From the NCBI GenBank assembly GCA_022763185.1, contig JALEGL010000012.1:83317-147316 (forward strand): a stretch of DNA of 64,000 nt. The letters are read 5' to 3'. Below are positions 16,365-24,472 of this stretch, piece after piece (position 1 is the first letter of the stretch; every line of letters begins with the position of its first letter). The position numbers were made by a program, and so were the translations under genes. This DNA is from a bacterium (GTDB taxonomy: Bacteria; Bdellovibrionota_G; JALEGL01). The notes under the pieces were generated by a model. It saw only the letters and a program-made list of their open reading frames with translations. It did no database searches and had not been told where the DNA came from.

Positions 16365-16714
16365 ATCTTAGAGATGCTTTTTTCAATACTTAATCTTGTG
16401 CTGAAAAACACAATAATTTCAGCGCTATTGGAAGCAATACAAGTAATGAGGCAAAGTAATAGTAGGTTCTTATAAAAAAATACTGTAACTTTCTGCTATA
16501 GAAATATATCTTTGAAAACCTTGTGTGTGACTAAGAAAAACTATACTTACGTTAGTTAATAAAGAGCTAGAAGCTTATAGAATGAGTGGCAAAAATTTCT
16601 AAGATTTAGCTCGAATTTGTCTATATTAGAATGTTGATCCAATATAGACAAATATTCGCTCTTATGTGCTCTGGTCAATTTTTGCCATAGCGGATAAATC
16701 GCTTTTTGGTTTTT
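16365..16714. other. AT-rich intergenic region with nested inverted repeats
   Basis: 350 nt with no gene. Its only structure is the nested repeat at 16587-16687 and a small hairpin AGCG/CGCT followed by T-runs near 16688-16715, which could end plus-strand transcription ahead of the convergent gene. Confidence 0.5.
16587..16687. repeat. Nested inverted repeats (~100 nt)
   Basis: Outer arms TGGCAAAAATT (16587-16597) and AATTTTTGCCA (16677-16687), 11 of 11 paired. Inner arms CGAATTTGTCTATATT (16612-16627) and AATATAGACAAATATTCG (16641-16658), paired except for a small bulge, around a 13-nt loop. No T-run directly follows, so a simple terminator is unlikely; it could be a structured RNA or the remnant of a small mobile element. 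Confidence 0.55.
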
Positions 16715-17374
16715 TTATTTGGAGATCTCAACTACATTCAAGTTTGCAACACCTAGCTCAAGTAACCATCCAAACATTGCACCTGCACTCCCAATAGTAG
16801 CCCTATCATATTGTCCATCCATATTATATTGTCTGTCCATAAAGACCATCTCCGCTCCAATTACATTTGTAAACCCGATTTGAATACCAGAATATTTACC
16901 TTCTGGCGAACCATTGCCGTGGTATACAACTATACTGGCGTTCACTTTGAATCCTCCATCGATGCCAAAACCATTATCAGTCTCTATATGATCACCGTCT
17001 TCATCAAAAATCAAGATATTGCCGATTTGTATATTCGGATATTTTCCCAGATTTAGGCATCTGTGTGATTCAGCCATAGCAATTAAGGCAAAACCAGCCC
17101 CACCACACAAATAAAAACGAGTGTTATTGCTCGCAAGCGTTTTGCTAGACAGGCTAGAGACTTCCATGAAAGACTCTACAGCTTCATCGTAGCTAATTTC
17201 CCCTCTCTCATGCAGCTCACTAATTTTAGTTTGAAGTTCATTGCGCTTTAGTTCTGCTAGGGCTTCTATATCTTCAGCTTGTGCTGAAGATAAATTTATA
17301 AGTAATGCCGCCATTACAACTCCTAAAGCCCGTAGACCTAATCTTTCTCTAAATAATGTATTTACTTGTCCCAT
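16715..17374 (-). CDS. Secreted protein of unknown function under sigma-54 control
   Basis: 219 residues. The start ATG at 17374 has AGGAGATGAGA before it; the frame stays open upstream to 17497, but that part contains the promoter. The signal peptide ends near SSAQA (about residue 33). A helical, charged segment follows (ALAELKRNELQTKISELHERG), then a Gly-rich likely beta domain with one probable disulfide pair (YLCGG and HRCLNL) and motifs IGNILIFDEDGDHIE and GIQIGFTNVIGAEMVFM. I recognise no family. It sits between the two motor operons and shares their promoter class, so it may be an accessory of the same machine. Confidence 0.68.
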   Translation of the reverse strand: MGQVNTLFRERLGLRALGVVMAALLINLSSAQAEDIEALAELKRNELQTKISELHERGEISYDEAVESFMEVSSLSSKTLASNNTRFYLCGGAGFALIAMAESHRCLNLGKYPNIQIGNILIFDEDGDHIETDNGFGIDGGFKVNASIVVYHGNGSPEGKYSGIQIGFTNVIGAEMVFMDRQYNMDGQYDRATIGSAGAMFGWLLELGVANLNVVEISK

Positions 17375-17417
17375 TCTCATCTCCTTTGTTTTGATATTTT
17401 GCGACGCATTACACATA

Positions 17418-17432
17418 GCAAAGCTTATACCA
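17418..17432 (-). promoter_or_regulatory. Sigma-54 promoter of the secreted-protein gene
   Basis: Minus strand TGGTAT-AAGCT-TTGC: one change from TGGCAT, with GG/GC register kept. Predicted start near 17406, giving a 32-nt leader with AGGAG. Confidence 0.65.
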
Positions 17433-17802
17433 AGTTGCAAAAAATTATTTAGTAATAAAATCAAGCATTTAGATGTAAGTCCTTTCTCATTTGGCACAAA
17501 TCGAGTTACTTATGTCGCAGAAAACTATTCACATCCTTCTATGAGCTACGTTTTTTAGTTATGTTAGTGTTTGTTTGAGTAAAAAACTTTAGGCTTTAAG
17601 AGTTAAGTTTGCTTTAAGAAAGGAAACTTAAAACGATGAAGAAAGATGTTTTTTTAAACTTGCAGAGGCTTTTGATGGTGTTTCACTCTAAGTTAGTTTG
17701 CCAGGACAATGCGCTATAGTTCGTATTACTCCTGGTAATTGTTTCTTAAAATTTTTTAATGTTTCCAGAGCGTTTGAAGCGTTTTATATATTTTACTAAC
17801 AA

Positions 17803-17832
17803 AAAAGCTGCTTACGCGTGTAAGCAGCTTTT
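17803..17832 (-). terminator. Intrinsic terminator of motor operon 2
   Basis: A 13-bp perfect stem AAAAGCTGCTTAC / GTAAGCAGCTTTT around loop GCGT, 31 nt downstream of the stop at 17864. On the minus strand it is followed by T-rich sequence. Confidence 0.88.
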
Positions 17833-17863
17833 GTAGTTAAGTAAATTTTAAGCTTCATTTAGA

Positions 17864-18391
17864 TTACTCTACGCCAACAGTACTGGTTAAAACAACTTCA
17901 TTGTAGAGAAGTTTGCGTTCACCTTTACCTTGAGATTTTGCCCAACGAGCAGTGTCCATGACATTCACGAGCGTTTGATAGTTAATACTTTTATCTGGGA
18001 ACATCATAACCGCTTTGCCTCGAGGAAATCGTTCTTTAATACTTTGCAGTGTTAGGTTGAGTTTGTCATAGTCAAACTTGCCTTTACTTTTTCTAATACT
18101 TGTTCGGACACTATCCAGCTCTTGAGCTGTGAGGTTGTCGCCGCTACCGCTGATATGAAATCCATCAGATTCAACTCTTAAACTTATGTTTAAAACTTTT
18201 TCAGACTGTCCAGGTTTTAAAGGAGCATCAGCTATGGTTGGTACTGAAGCATTAATGATACTGAGTTTGATAAATGCTGCATTCATCAACAAGAAGGGGA
18301 TTAGCACCACGAATAAGTTCATCATGGGTGTTAAGTTTACTTCTTCTTCAGTTGCAGTTTCTCTTACTGGAAATGTATCTTGTCCAAACAT
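17864..18391 (-). CDS. ExbD/TolR-like protein with Asn in place of the membrane Asp
   Basis: 175 residues: short cytoplasmic start, one membrane helix (~20-42), then a periplasmic domain. The fold and the sequence VNLTPMMNLFVVLIPFLL fit the TolR/ExbD family, but the residue aligned with the essential proton-carrying Asp is Asn25. The paralog at 15029 keeps that Asp. Myxococcus also has two TolR-like subunits (AglQ, AglS) with one TolQ-like AglR, so the pair here likely forms a mixed motor in which one subunit is non-protonatable. Encoded 28 nt after the TolQ-like gene, RBS AGGAG. Confidence 0.84.
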   Translation of the reverse strand: MFGQDTFPVRETATEEEVNLTPMMNLFVVLIPFLLMNAAFIKLSIINASVPTIADAPLKPGQSEKVLNISLRVESDGFHISGSGDNLTAQELDSVRTSIRKSKGKFDYDKLNLTLQSIKERFPRGKAVMMFPDKSINYQTLVNVMDTARWAKSQGKGERKLLYNEVVLTSTVGVE

Positions 18392-18419
18392 AGTGATTCT
18401 CCTTTAATTCCCGCCCCTA

Positions 18420-19082
18420 TTAATGGTTTTGACCTCTGATTACTCTTTGAGGTCCCACGCGCAAATCTTTATTTGATGCTGAAATCATATTCAAAAGCTC
18501 AATAGAGGACTCTTGAATACTGTCTAAAATTTTATTTTGACGGTTCATTAGGATGTTAAAACCAATCAAACAGGGAATGGCCACAATCAAACCTGAAGCA
18601 GTTGTGAACATCGCTACAGAAATACCGTTGGCTAATGCTTCTTGTTTTGCAGCTGCTTCAGCGTTAGCAACCGCTTTAAAACACTGAATCAAACCTATAA
18701 TGGTTCCTAAAAGACCCATTAAAGTAGCCACGTTGGCTAACATGGATAAATATCCCGTGCGTTCACTGACTGTGGGAGTAACCTGCATGTATTTACTGGC
18801 AATGGCTCTTTCAATTTCTTTGTCACCTCTATTGGCTTTAACCAGAGCGGCATTGAGAACTTGAGGAAGAGGGTGGTTAAAAAATGAATGACAGGCTTGA
18901 ATAGCGCCATTGATATCACCTGACTCAACAGATCTAAAAATTCTTTGGCTGAAGTCTTTGGTGTTCAGGCTCAATTCAAAAAAGAGATAATAAGCTCTTT
19001 CTACCATGATGGTCAGTGCCACGATGGAAACCGCTAAAATGGGGTACATGAACAGTCCACCTTTGTTTAATATTGCTAACAT
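18420..19082 (-). CDS. MotA/TolQ/ExbB-type proton channel (AglR-like)
   Basis: 220 residues with three membrane segments: one at ~10-32, then the conserved pair at ~125-150 (LANVATLMGLLGTIIGLIQCF) and ~165-190 (SVAMFTTASGLIVAIPCLIG), the signature of the MotA/TolQ/ExbB channel family. The cytoplasmic loop between the first and second is of the usual length. Partner of the TolR-like proteins at 17864 and 15029. First gene of a two-gene operon with RBS AGGAGC and a sigma-54 promoter. Assignment as the Agl-type motor rather than Tol-Pal or Ton rests on the FHA/AgmX and GltD/E-like neighbours and the lack of tolA, tolB and pal. Confidence 0.88.
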   Translation of the reverse strand: MLAILNKGGLFMYPILAVSIVALTIMVERAYYLFFELSLNTKDFSQRIFRSVESGDINGAIQACHSFFNHPLPQVLNAALVKANRGDKEIERAIASKYMQVTPTVSERTGYLSMLANVATLMGLLGTIIGLIQCFKAVANAEAAAKQEALANGISVAMFTTASGLIVAIPCLIGFNILMNRQNKILDSIQESSIELLNMISASNKDLRVGPQRVIRGQNH

Positions 19083-19127
19083 AATAATGCTCCTTTTAAA
19101 GTGTTATTAATTCCAGGCTTTATAAGA

Positions 19128-19142
19128 GCAAGCTTGATGCCA
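19128..19142 (-). promoter_or_regulatory. Sigma-54 promoter of motor operon 2
   Basis: Minus strand TGGCAT-CAAGC-TTGC, a clean core. Start predicted near 19116, a 34-nt leader before the ATG at 19082. Confidence 0.85.
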
Positions 19143-19247
19143 TTGTTGTTTGTGTTGTTTAGAAGAAAAAATAACAATATATTCAAATACTTATTTTTTA
19201 AAACTGAATGCAGTCAGTGCATAAAGTGTAAATAATTATTTACAGGC

Positions 19248-19263
19248 TGCAAAAATTGCATAG
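19248..19263 (-). promoter_or_regulatory. Candidate enhancer-binding-protein site (UAS 4)
   Basis: TGCAAAAATTGCATAG (plus strand): the most symmetric copy, with TGCAA-N3-TTGCA as a perfect dyad, 106-121 nt from the -24 element of motor operon 2. Confidence 0.6.
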
Positions 19264-19567
19264 TTATTTGTAAAAACAATGTGTATTTGTTTTCATTGGA
19301 TTGTTATTGCGCCAATTAAGTTAAGTTGTTCAAAGGGTGAGTTGTATAGATCGTGTAATTGTTGATAAAGCTGTTTTTATAAAAACAAGTTGCACGCTCT
19401 ATATATAAATAATGAAACGCCTAACTGGATAGACCATTTATAAAAAGGACACTCTTTTTTTTAGTGAGCTATGCAACTTTTTCTCAATTGCAAAAAAAAT
19501 TACGCTCTCTACCATTTTTTATTATCTATGGGGTAAAGAAATCAATGCGTTAAGTCAATTTTTAACT

Positions 19568-19584
19568 TGGTACAGTGCTTGCTC
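19568..19584 (+). promoter_or_regulatory. Sigma-54 promoter of the calcium-repeat gene
   Basis: TGGTAC-AGTGC-TTGCTC, one mismatch to consensus, preceded by T. Start predicted near 19594, a 38-nt leader with AGGAGA. Confidence 0.75.
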
Positions 19585-19631
19585 TTACTTAAGGCATGTT
19601 AAATTTTATAGCACAGCTAAAGGAGAGCACA

Positions 19632-20411
19632 ATGATAAACAAGCAAACAATGATAGCAAGAATTTTTGCCTGTATAATTTTATTAACAGGCTTTACATTA
19701 TTTACACCTGACTATGCCTTAGCCCAATGGGGTGGACCAGGTTGTGATGTTTCAGATCCCGATGCAGATAATGATGGTGATGGCATGACCAATGGCGAAG
19801 AAGTAGCCAATGGAACCGACCCGTGCGATGCTGATTCTGATGGTGATGGCATGGATGATCAAGAAGAAGATGCACAGTTAACCAATCCACTTGTAGCTGA
19901 TACAGATGCAGATGGTTTATTAGATGGTGTTGAGTTTAGCCAAACTGGAACAGACCCTACTAAAGCCGACACGGATGAAGATGGTTTATTGGATGGACCA
20001 GAATTAAATATGGGTTTAGATGCATTCAACCCTGATATGGATTTTGATGGTTTATTGGATGGTCATGAAGTGCATATTGGCTCAAATCCACTTTCAGCAC
20101 ATTCTGATGAAGATAATGTTTCAGACTTTGATGAAGTAATGTTAGGAACAGATCCAACTGTGACTGAGTCTGCGGCAACATTTCAAGCAGCATGTACAGC
20201 TAAAGGTTCAGAAAATACTTTAGTGATTTGTAATGCTTATACTTCTGATGATTCAGGACCAAGCTTTAATAAAGACACAAGTGTTGAAGGTACACAGGTT
20301 CAAGGGTGTGCAAGTGCAGGCGCTAACAACAGTGGTATGCCAAGTTACTTCATTCTCTTTGCCTTAGTTATTTTGGCCAATGTAAGCTTAAGAAAAAGGC
20401 AAAACGCTTAA
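19632..20411 (+). CDS. Surface protein of calcium-binding Asp repeats with a sorting-signal-like C-terminus
   Basis: 259 residues from the ATG at 19632 (AGGAGAGCACA upstream; an earlier ATG at 19596 lacks an RBS). Signal peptide cleaved near ALA-Q at ~31. The middle is a run of about six Asp-rich thrombospondin-3/calcium repeats (DPDADNDGDGMTNGEE, DSDGDGMDDQEED, DTDADGLLDGVE, DTDEDGLLDGPE, DMDFDGLLDGHE, HSDEDNVSDFDE), which would stiffen into a rod when calcium is bound. The end is GCASAG, ~20 hydrophobic residues and RKRQNA, the tripartite Cys/membrane/basic layout of MYXO-CTERM-like sorting signals. Single gene with its own promoter and terminator, divergent from the motor operon. Confidence 0.83.
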   Translation: MINKQTMIARIFACIILLTGFTLFTPDYALAQWGGPGCDVSDPDADNDGDGMTNGEEVANGTDPCDADSDGDGMDDQEEDAQLTNPLVADTDADGLLDGVEFSQTGTDPTKADTDEDGLLDGPELNMGLDAFNPDMDFDGLLDGHEVHIGSNPLSAHSDEDNVSDFDEVMLGTDPTVTESAATFQAACTAKGSENTLVICNAYTSDDSGPSFNKDTSVEGTQVQGCASAGANNSGMPSYFILFALVILANVSLRKRQNA

Positions 20412-20442
20412 ACAGTTTAGCAAAACAGCTATAAAATGATCT

Positions 20443-20470
20443 AAAAACCCGGCTAGCACGCCGGGTTTTT
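20443..20470 (+). terminator. Intrinsic terminator
   Basis: Stem AAAAACCCGGC / GCCGGGTTTTT with a 6-nt loop and a T-run, 32 nt after the stop at 20411. Confidence 0.92.
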
Positions 20471-20563
20471 TTATAGGTCTAAAAAATATTATGTGTTATG
20501 GCTTCTGGCTCTTGATAAAATCATTAACGAATTACTAAAAAGATATATCTAAAACGTAAAAAT

Positions 20564-21229
20564 ATGTTGGATAAAACCTATATCACTGTATTTGATTTCA
20601 AAATTTTTGAGCCGGTTACCGCATTAACCGATATAGTGGTTGCTATTGTTTGTTTTTGGGCGTGTTATCAACTACATAAGTTATCTTTAAAAAAATCATC
20701 GCATCAATCATTTAAAGTTTATTTCTTGCTTATGGCTTTTGCTACGCTATATGCAGGTATCTTTGGACACGCGCTCTTCCCTTATTTGAGTATGAACTGG
20801 AAGATTCCTGGGTGGATTTTAGCAATGTTGTCGCTAACATTTTTAGAGCGTGCTTCTATCCTGCAAACTAGAGGTTTTGTTAACCATCGCTTCTTACTGT
20901 TATTGACATACCTTAATATTATTGAGTTTATTGTTTTCTTTGTATTGGTGCTATGGACGCAAGAATTTAAATTTATTGAAATTCATTCAGGCTATGCTTT
21001 CTTATGCGTTGTTTTACCGCTGAATATATATTTTTATTTGCGCACCAAACACGACGCCTGTAAATATTTTTTTTATGGCATTGGATTTTCAGGTTTAGCG
21101 GTGTTAACATTCAACTTGGTCATTGGTTTTCACGCTTGGTTCAACCATATAGATCTTAGTCATTGCCTTCTAGCTATTGCGGCATACTTTTTTTATTTGG
21201 GTGCAAAAAGAGTCAATAAAGAAGCTTAA
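20564..21229 (+). CDS. Multi-pass membrane protein of unknown function
   Basis: 221 residues with about seven hydrophobic segments, roughly at 18-38, 51-70, 78-95, 107-130, 142-158, 167-188 and 193-213. The first cytoplasmic loop is basic (HKLSLKKSSHQ). Scattered His (FGHALFP, FHAWFNHIDLSHC) could bind metal or a lipid substrate; I cannot name the family. No signal peptide, no clear Shine-Dalgarno. It converges on the TPR gene with 6 nt between the stops and has a terminator upstream, so it is probably transcribed alone. Confidence 0.65.
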   Translation: MLDKTYITVFDFKIFEPVTALTDIVVAIVCFWACYQLHKLSLKKSSHQSFKVYFLLMAFATLYAGIFGHALFPYLSMNWKIPGWILAMLSLTFLERASILQTRGFVNHRFLLLLTYLNIIEFIVFFVLVLWTQEFKFIEIHSGYAFLCVVLPLNIYFYLRTKHDACKYFFYGIGFSGLAVLTFNLVIGFHAWFNHIDLSHCLLAIAAYFFYLGAKRVNKEA

Positions 21230-21235
21230 GCAAAC

Positions 21236-24200
21236 TTAGCGACTGCAAGAGGCGTAGCTGTATTTTCTACAAAGCTTTCTTACATGTGATGCAGCAGATC
21301 GATTGCTGGCATCGTATTTTAGGGCTTGACGATAGTTTTTATAGGCATCATCATCGCGGTTCAAGTTTTCTAAGGTTCTTCCCATGAGGTCAAAGGTTGT
21401 GGAGTTTCTGGCATCGATTTCTTTGGCTCTAGATAAAGTAAGCAGAGCAGAGTAGTTCCAGCGGTTATCCAAATACATTTTTGCATTTTTGTGAAGGGTT
21501 TGAATATCTTTTGGATTTTTCATCAGTGTTTTAACATTGTTTTGTAACTGATCTTTAAAGTTTCGCATAGAGCTTCTGAGTTGTTGTCCTTGTTTAGGAA
21601 GAAGCTTCTTTTTTGAACATTCCAAGGCTTCATGCGTGAAAAGCTTGATTTGCTCTGCTTTTTGATGACAAGCTTGATAAAGGCCTAAAGCACTTTGTTG
21701 AACTTCATTGATTTTGTTGCGCATGATGTTTCTATACTGCGCTTTTTGTGCGCCACTTAAGCCAGCAGGAATTTTTGTTTGACTTAAAAATTTTGAAAAA
21801 TCTTTATACAAATGTCCTGATTGGGCCAGTGCTGCAATAGAGGCGGTACTTTCACCCGACTGCGCAATTTGCGTGTACTTCTGCGACAAAAGCTCTAAAA
21901 GTTGGGTTTTTTGAGCAATAAGTTGTTCTTCTGAACCACCGCTGCGCATGGTAATAGCATTGTATTTTTTAAAAATGGGCTGAGTTTCTAAAAGTGTGAT
22001 TTGCGATAAGACAAAGGCTCTATCACTGCCGGCATTAGCAATATACTGTTTGGCTTTTTTTGCATAAGCAAAGCCTGAGCTGAATTGTTTGCGTTTAAAA
22101 GAACTTTTTGCCAGGTAATAGTAAGCTTTTGCACTGTTTCTCTGAACTTGCAACCATCGTTTGGCTTGTTTATCCAAGAATGACCATTTTTCATATTCAT
22201 CAAAGGTTTCTGCCGCTGTTTGCATGATGCTGATTTGTTGATTTTTACTCTTTGCTAACTTTAAAGCCAGGTTAAAGTTTTGATAAGCCTTAAGGTGATT
22301 GTTCAACGCGGATCTTATTTTAGCTGAGTTAAGTAATAGATCAACGGAGGCTTCTTTACTTTTAAAATTACGCGCATAGATTTCTGATGCTTTGGCCCCT
22401 AGATCAAATAAACCAACATTAAACATGGTTTGGCTCATGTTGGGTAAGATGTCTTCTAAATATTTTGATTTTGGATAATCCTGCATCAACATTTCTGCAG
22501 CCGCCATCATTTGATCAGGCTGTTTGGTTTTTTTAGCCGATACATAAGCATTGTAAACCGCTTTTTCACCCGCTTCTGTACCTTTGTATTTTGCAGACAA
22601 CTTAAAAAAACCGGCGGCTAAGTTTTGATTGCTTGAACCAGGACTGGCTGCGTAACGTTCTTCTAAGCGTTTGAACTCTGCTCTAGAAACCATATCTCTT
22701 ATTTCTGCAACAATACGTCGATTAAAACGACGACTTTGAATCAATTGATTTCCCGCTTTTACCATGCCGTCTTTATCATCTTTTAAATGGTAAGATTCCA
22801 ATATCAAAGTAATGGCATCAACGGTTTTAGAAGTATTGGGGTATTGAAAAACAAACTTCCAAAAGTAATCAATGGTTTTATCCCAGTCATTTTGATCAAA
22901 ATAAACCTTGCCCATGGCATAACGTATATCAAGCGCCTTTTTTGACCTTGGATTGAGACGCAAATAGGCTTCACTGGATCTTAAAAACCCAGATCGCGCT
23001 TGAACCAACTCTAGCTTGCTCAAGTCATCTTTTATTTTTAAAGCTTCTAAATATGATACCACTGAAGAATGGTAAAGGTCTGCTTGTTCTCTTGGCCTGC
23101 GGGCACGCTTGGCTAACTCTCTGTATTCTTCTGCAGCTTTTAAATATTGTTTGGCTTCATACAGCGCCTCAGCAGAGTTGTATTTCATTTTTAAAGCACT
23201 GGGATGACGTCCAAAGGCCATTAAATAATATTTATAGGTATTGGCAGCTTTTAAGGTTATGTCAGGATCATTTTGTTTCCTGGCATAGGCATGCAAGCGG
23301 GTGGCCGCATCTCGCAAGTATTTTTCCAGATTTTTAGCGACTTCAAGCCTATCACTCTTTTCTTGGCGCCAAGAATAAAAGTAACGTCGTAAGCTATCCA
23401 CTAAGATTTTTGCATCTTCATCGATAGGGCCCGTGTAGCCATATTTTCTTAAATTACCAAAAAGGCGTTGTATGTAATCAATTTTGGTTTCTAAATCATA
23501 GCTGCGTCTAATCAACTCTCTGTAAATGGGAATCGCTTTTTTATTTTGTTTTTGAATATAATAACGGTTGGCCAATTTATCTAAAACAGTAATATAAGTA
23601 TGGTTAGAGTCGGAAAGCTCTTTGTACCAAGCAATGGTGGTTTCTGGTAAATCTTTTTTACGGACTTTTGTGTAACACAAGACACTATCTACCAAAGCTT
23701 CTCGCTGTATGTTGCCAGTAGCCGATATTTTTTTAAGTTCTTCATCTTCTTCTTTGGCATTGCGGGCGACGGTTTCAAAAAGTTTTAAGGCTTTATCACA
23801 ATTTTCCTGATTGACTTCACTCCAAGCCAACTTATAACGAGCTACATTGTGCATAGGGCCTTCTGGCATATCCAGAATTTGAATGTAAAAGTCTGTCGCA
23901 GCAGCAAAGTCGCGTTCATCAAAAGCTTTGTTGCCCAGAATAATTAAAGCATCATCTTTAAATTCACTGTTGGGGTGCTGGGCAACCAGTTTTTTATATT
24001 GATCCATGGCGGCATCTGTAGCATCAACTTGCTGCATTTCTTGCGCCATAAAAAACATGATTTTATCAACATTAAAATTGTTGGGAAACTCTTCAATAAT
24101 TTTTTGATAAACGCCAATGGCCAACTCTTTTTGAGCTATAGATTGCTCAACATCTTTAAAAGACTTGATGCTGTCAGGTGATTTTTCCCTGGCTATAAAA

Positions 24201-24472
24201 TAATGATAACGCGATTTTTCTATGTGCAATTCCGCTTGCTGCATCAGTAAATCAGGTCTATTGGTTTTTTCATCAATGGTTTTTAAGCGGTTTTTAACCG
24301 CTTCAAGCGCTTTATCTACTTTCTTTAAATTGTCATTAAGGTCTTTAATGAAGGTCTTTGAATCTTTTTTTTCTGGGAATTCGAAACCATAAGCTGTTGT
24401 CATCACTGAAAATGTAAACAGCACTATACAACACATTAAATTTTGTATGGCATGGCGTAGATTTACTTGCAT
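21236..24472 (-). CDS. Giant periplasmic TPR protein (GltD-like)
   Basis: 1078 residues. Signal peptide (hydrophobic ~13-29), a coiled-coil-like segment (DLNDNLKKVDKALEAVKNRL, ~45-65), then tetratricopeptide-type helical repeats through almost the whole length, e.g. QQVDATDAAMDQYKKLVAQHP, the AYLRLNPRSKKALDIRYAMG region, and a clean TPR pair at the end (NLNRDDDAYKNYRQAL). Large periplasmic TPR proteins of this kind (GltD, earlier AgnA) sit beside GltE in the Myxococcus gliding machine. The start overlaps the GltE-like stop by 10 nt. No paralog in the window. Scaffold role is inferred. Confidence 0.78.
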   Translation of the reverse strand: MQVNLRHAIQNLMCCIVLFTFSVMTTAYGFEFPEKKDSKTFIKDLNDNLKKVDKALEAVKNRLKTIDEKTNRPDLLMQQAELHIEKSRYHYFIAREKSPDSIKSFKDVEQSIAQKELAIGVYQKIIEEFPNNFNVDKIMFFMAQEMQQVDATDAAMDQYKKLVAQHPNSEFKDDALIILGNKAFDERDFAAATDFYIQILDMPEGPMHNVARYKLAWSEVNQENCDKALKLFETVARNAKEEDEELKKISATGNIQREALVDSVLCYTKVRKKDLPETTIAWYKELSDSNHTYITVLDKLANRYYIQKQNKKAIPIYRELIRRSYDLETKIDYIQRLFGNLRKYGYTGPIDEDAKILVDSLRRYFYSWRQEKSDRLEVAKNLEKYLRDAATRLHAYARKQNDPDITLKAANTYKYYLMAFGRHPSALKMKYNSAEALYEAKQYLKAAEEYRELAKRARRPREQADLYHSSVVSYLEALKIKDDLSKLELVQARSGFLRSSEAYLRLNPRSKKALDIRYAMGKVYFDQNDWDKTIDYFWKFVFQYPNTSKTVDAITLILESYHLKDDKDGMVKAGNQLIQSRRFNRRIVAEIRDMVSRAEFKRLEERYAASPGSSNQNLAAGFFKLSAKYKGTEAGEKAVYNAYVSAKKTKQPDQMMAAAEMLMQDYPKSKYLEDILPNMSQTMFNVGLFDLGAKASEIYARNFKSKEASVDLLLNSAKIRSALNNHLKAYQNFNLALKLAKSKNQQISIMQTAAETFDEYEKWSFLDKQAKRWLQVQRNSAKAYYYLAKSSFKRKQFSSGFAYAKKAKQYIANAGSDRAFVLSQITLLETQPIFKKYNAITMRSGGSEEQLIAQKTQLLELLSQKYTQIAQSGESTASIAALAQSGHLYKDFSKFLSQTKIPAGLSGAQKAQYRNIMRNKINEVQQSALGLYQACHQKAEQIKLFTHEALECSKKKLLPKQGQQLRSSMRNFKDQLQNNVKTLMKNPKDIQTLHKNAKMYLDNRWNYSALLTLSRAKEIDARNSTTFDLMGRTLENLNRDDDAYKNYRQALKYDASNRSAASHVRKLCRKYSYASCSR

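Larger units (their letters stand above)
17375..17863. other. Intergenic region between secreted gene and motor operon 2
   Basis: About 490 nt. Holds the sigma-54 promoter at 17418-17432 and the terminator at 17803-17832. The middle (17560-17800) has no convincing ORF or repeat, and no full UAS dyad was found for this promoter. Confidence 0.55.
19083..19631. other. Divergent regulatory region between two sigma-54 units
   Basis: About 550 nt between the TolQ-like gene (minus) and the calcium-repeat gene (plus). It contains two sigma-54 cores (19128-19142 minus, 19568-19584 plus), the UAS dyad at 19248, a palindrome ATGCAGTCAGTGCAT at 19208-19222, a half-site CTATGCAA at 19469-19476 lying 92-99 nt from the plus promoter, and a TTAAGTTGTT (19321-19330) shared with the two promoters near 10.6 and 12.6 kb. 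No ORF looks real. Confidence 0.65.
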
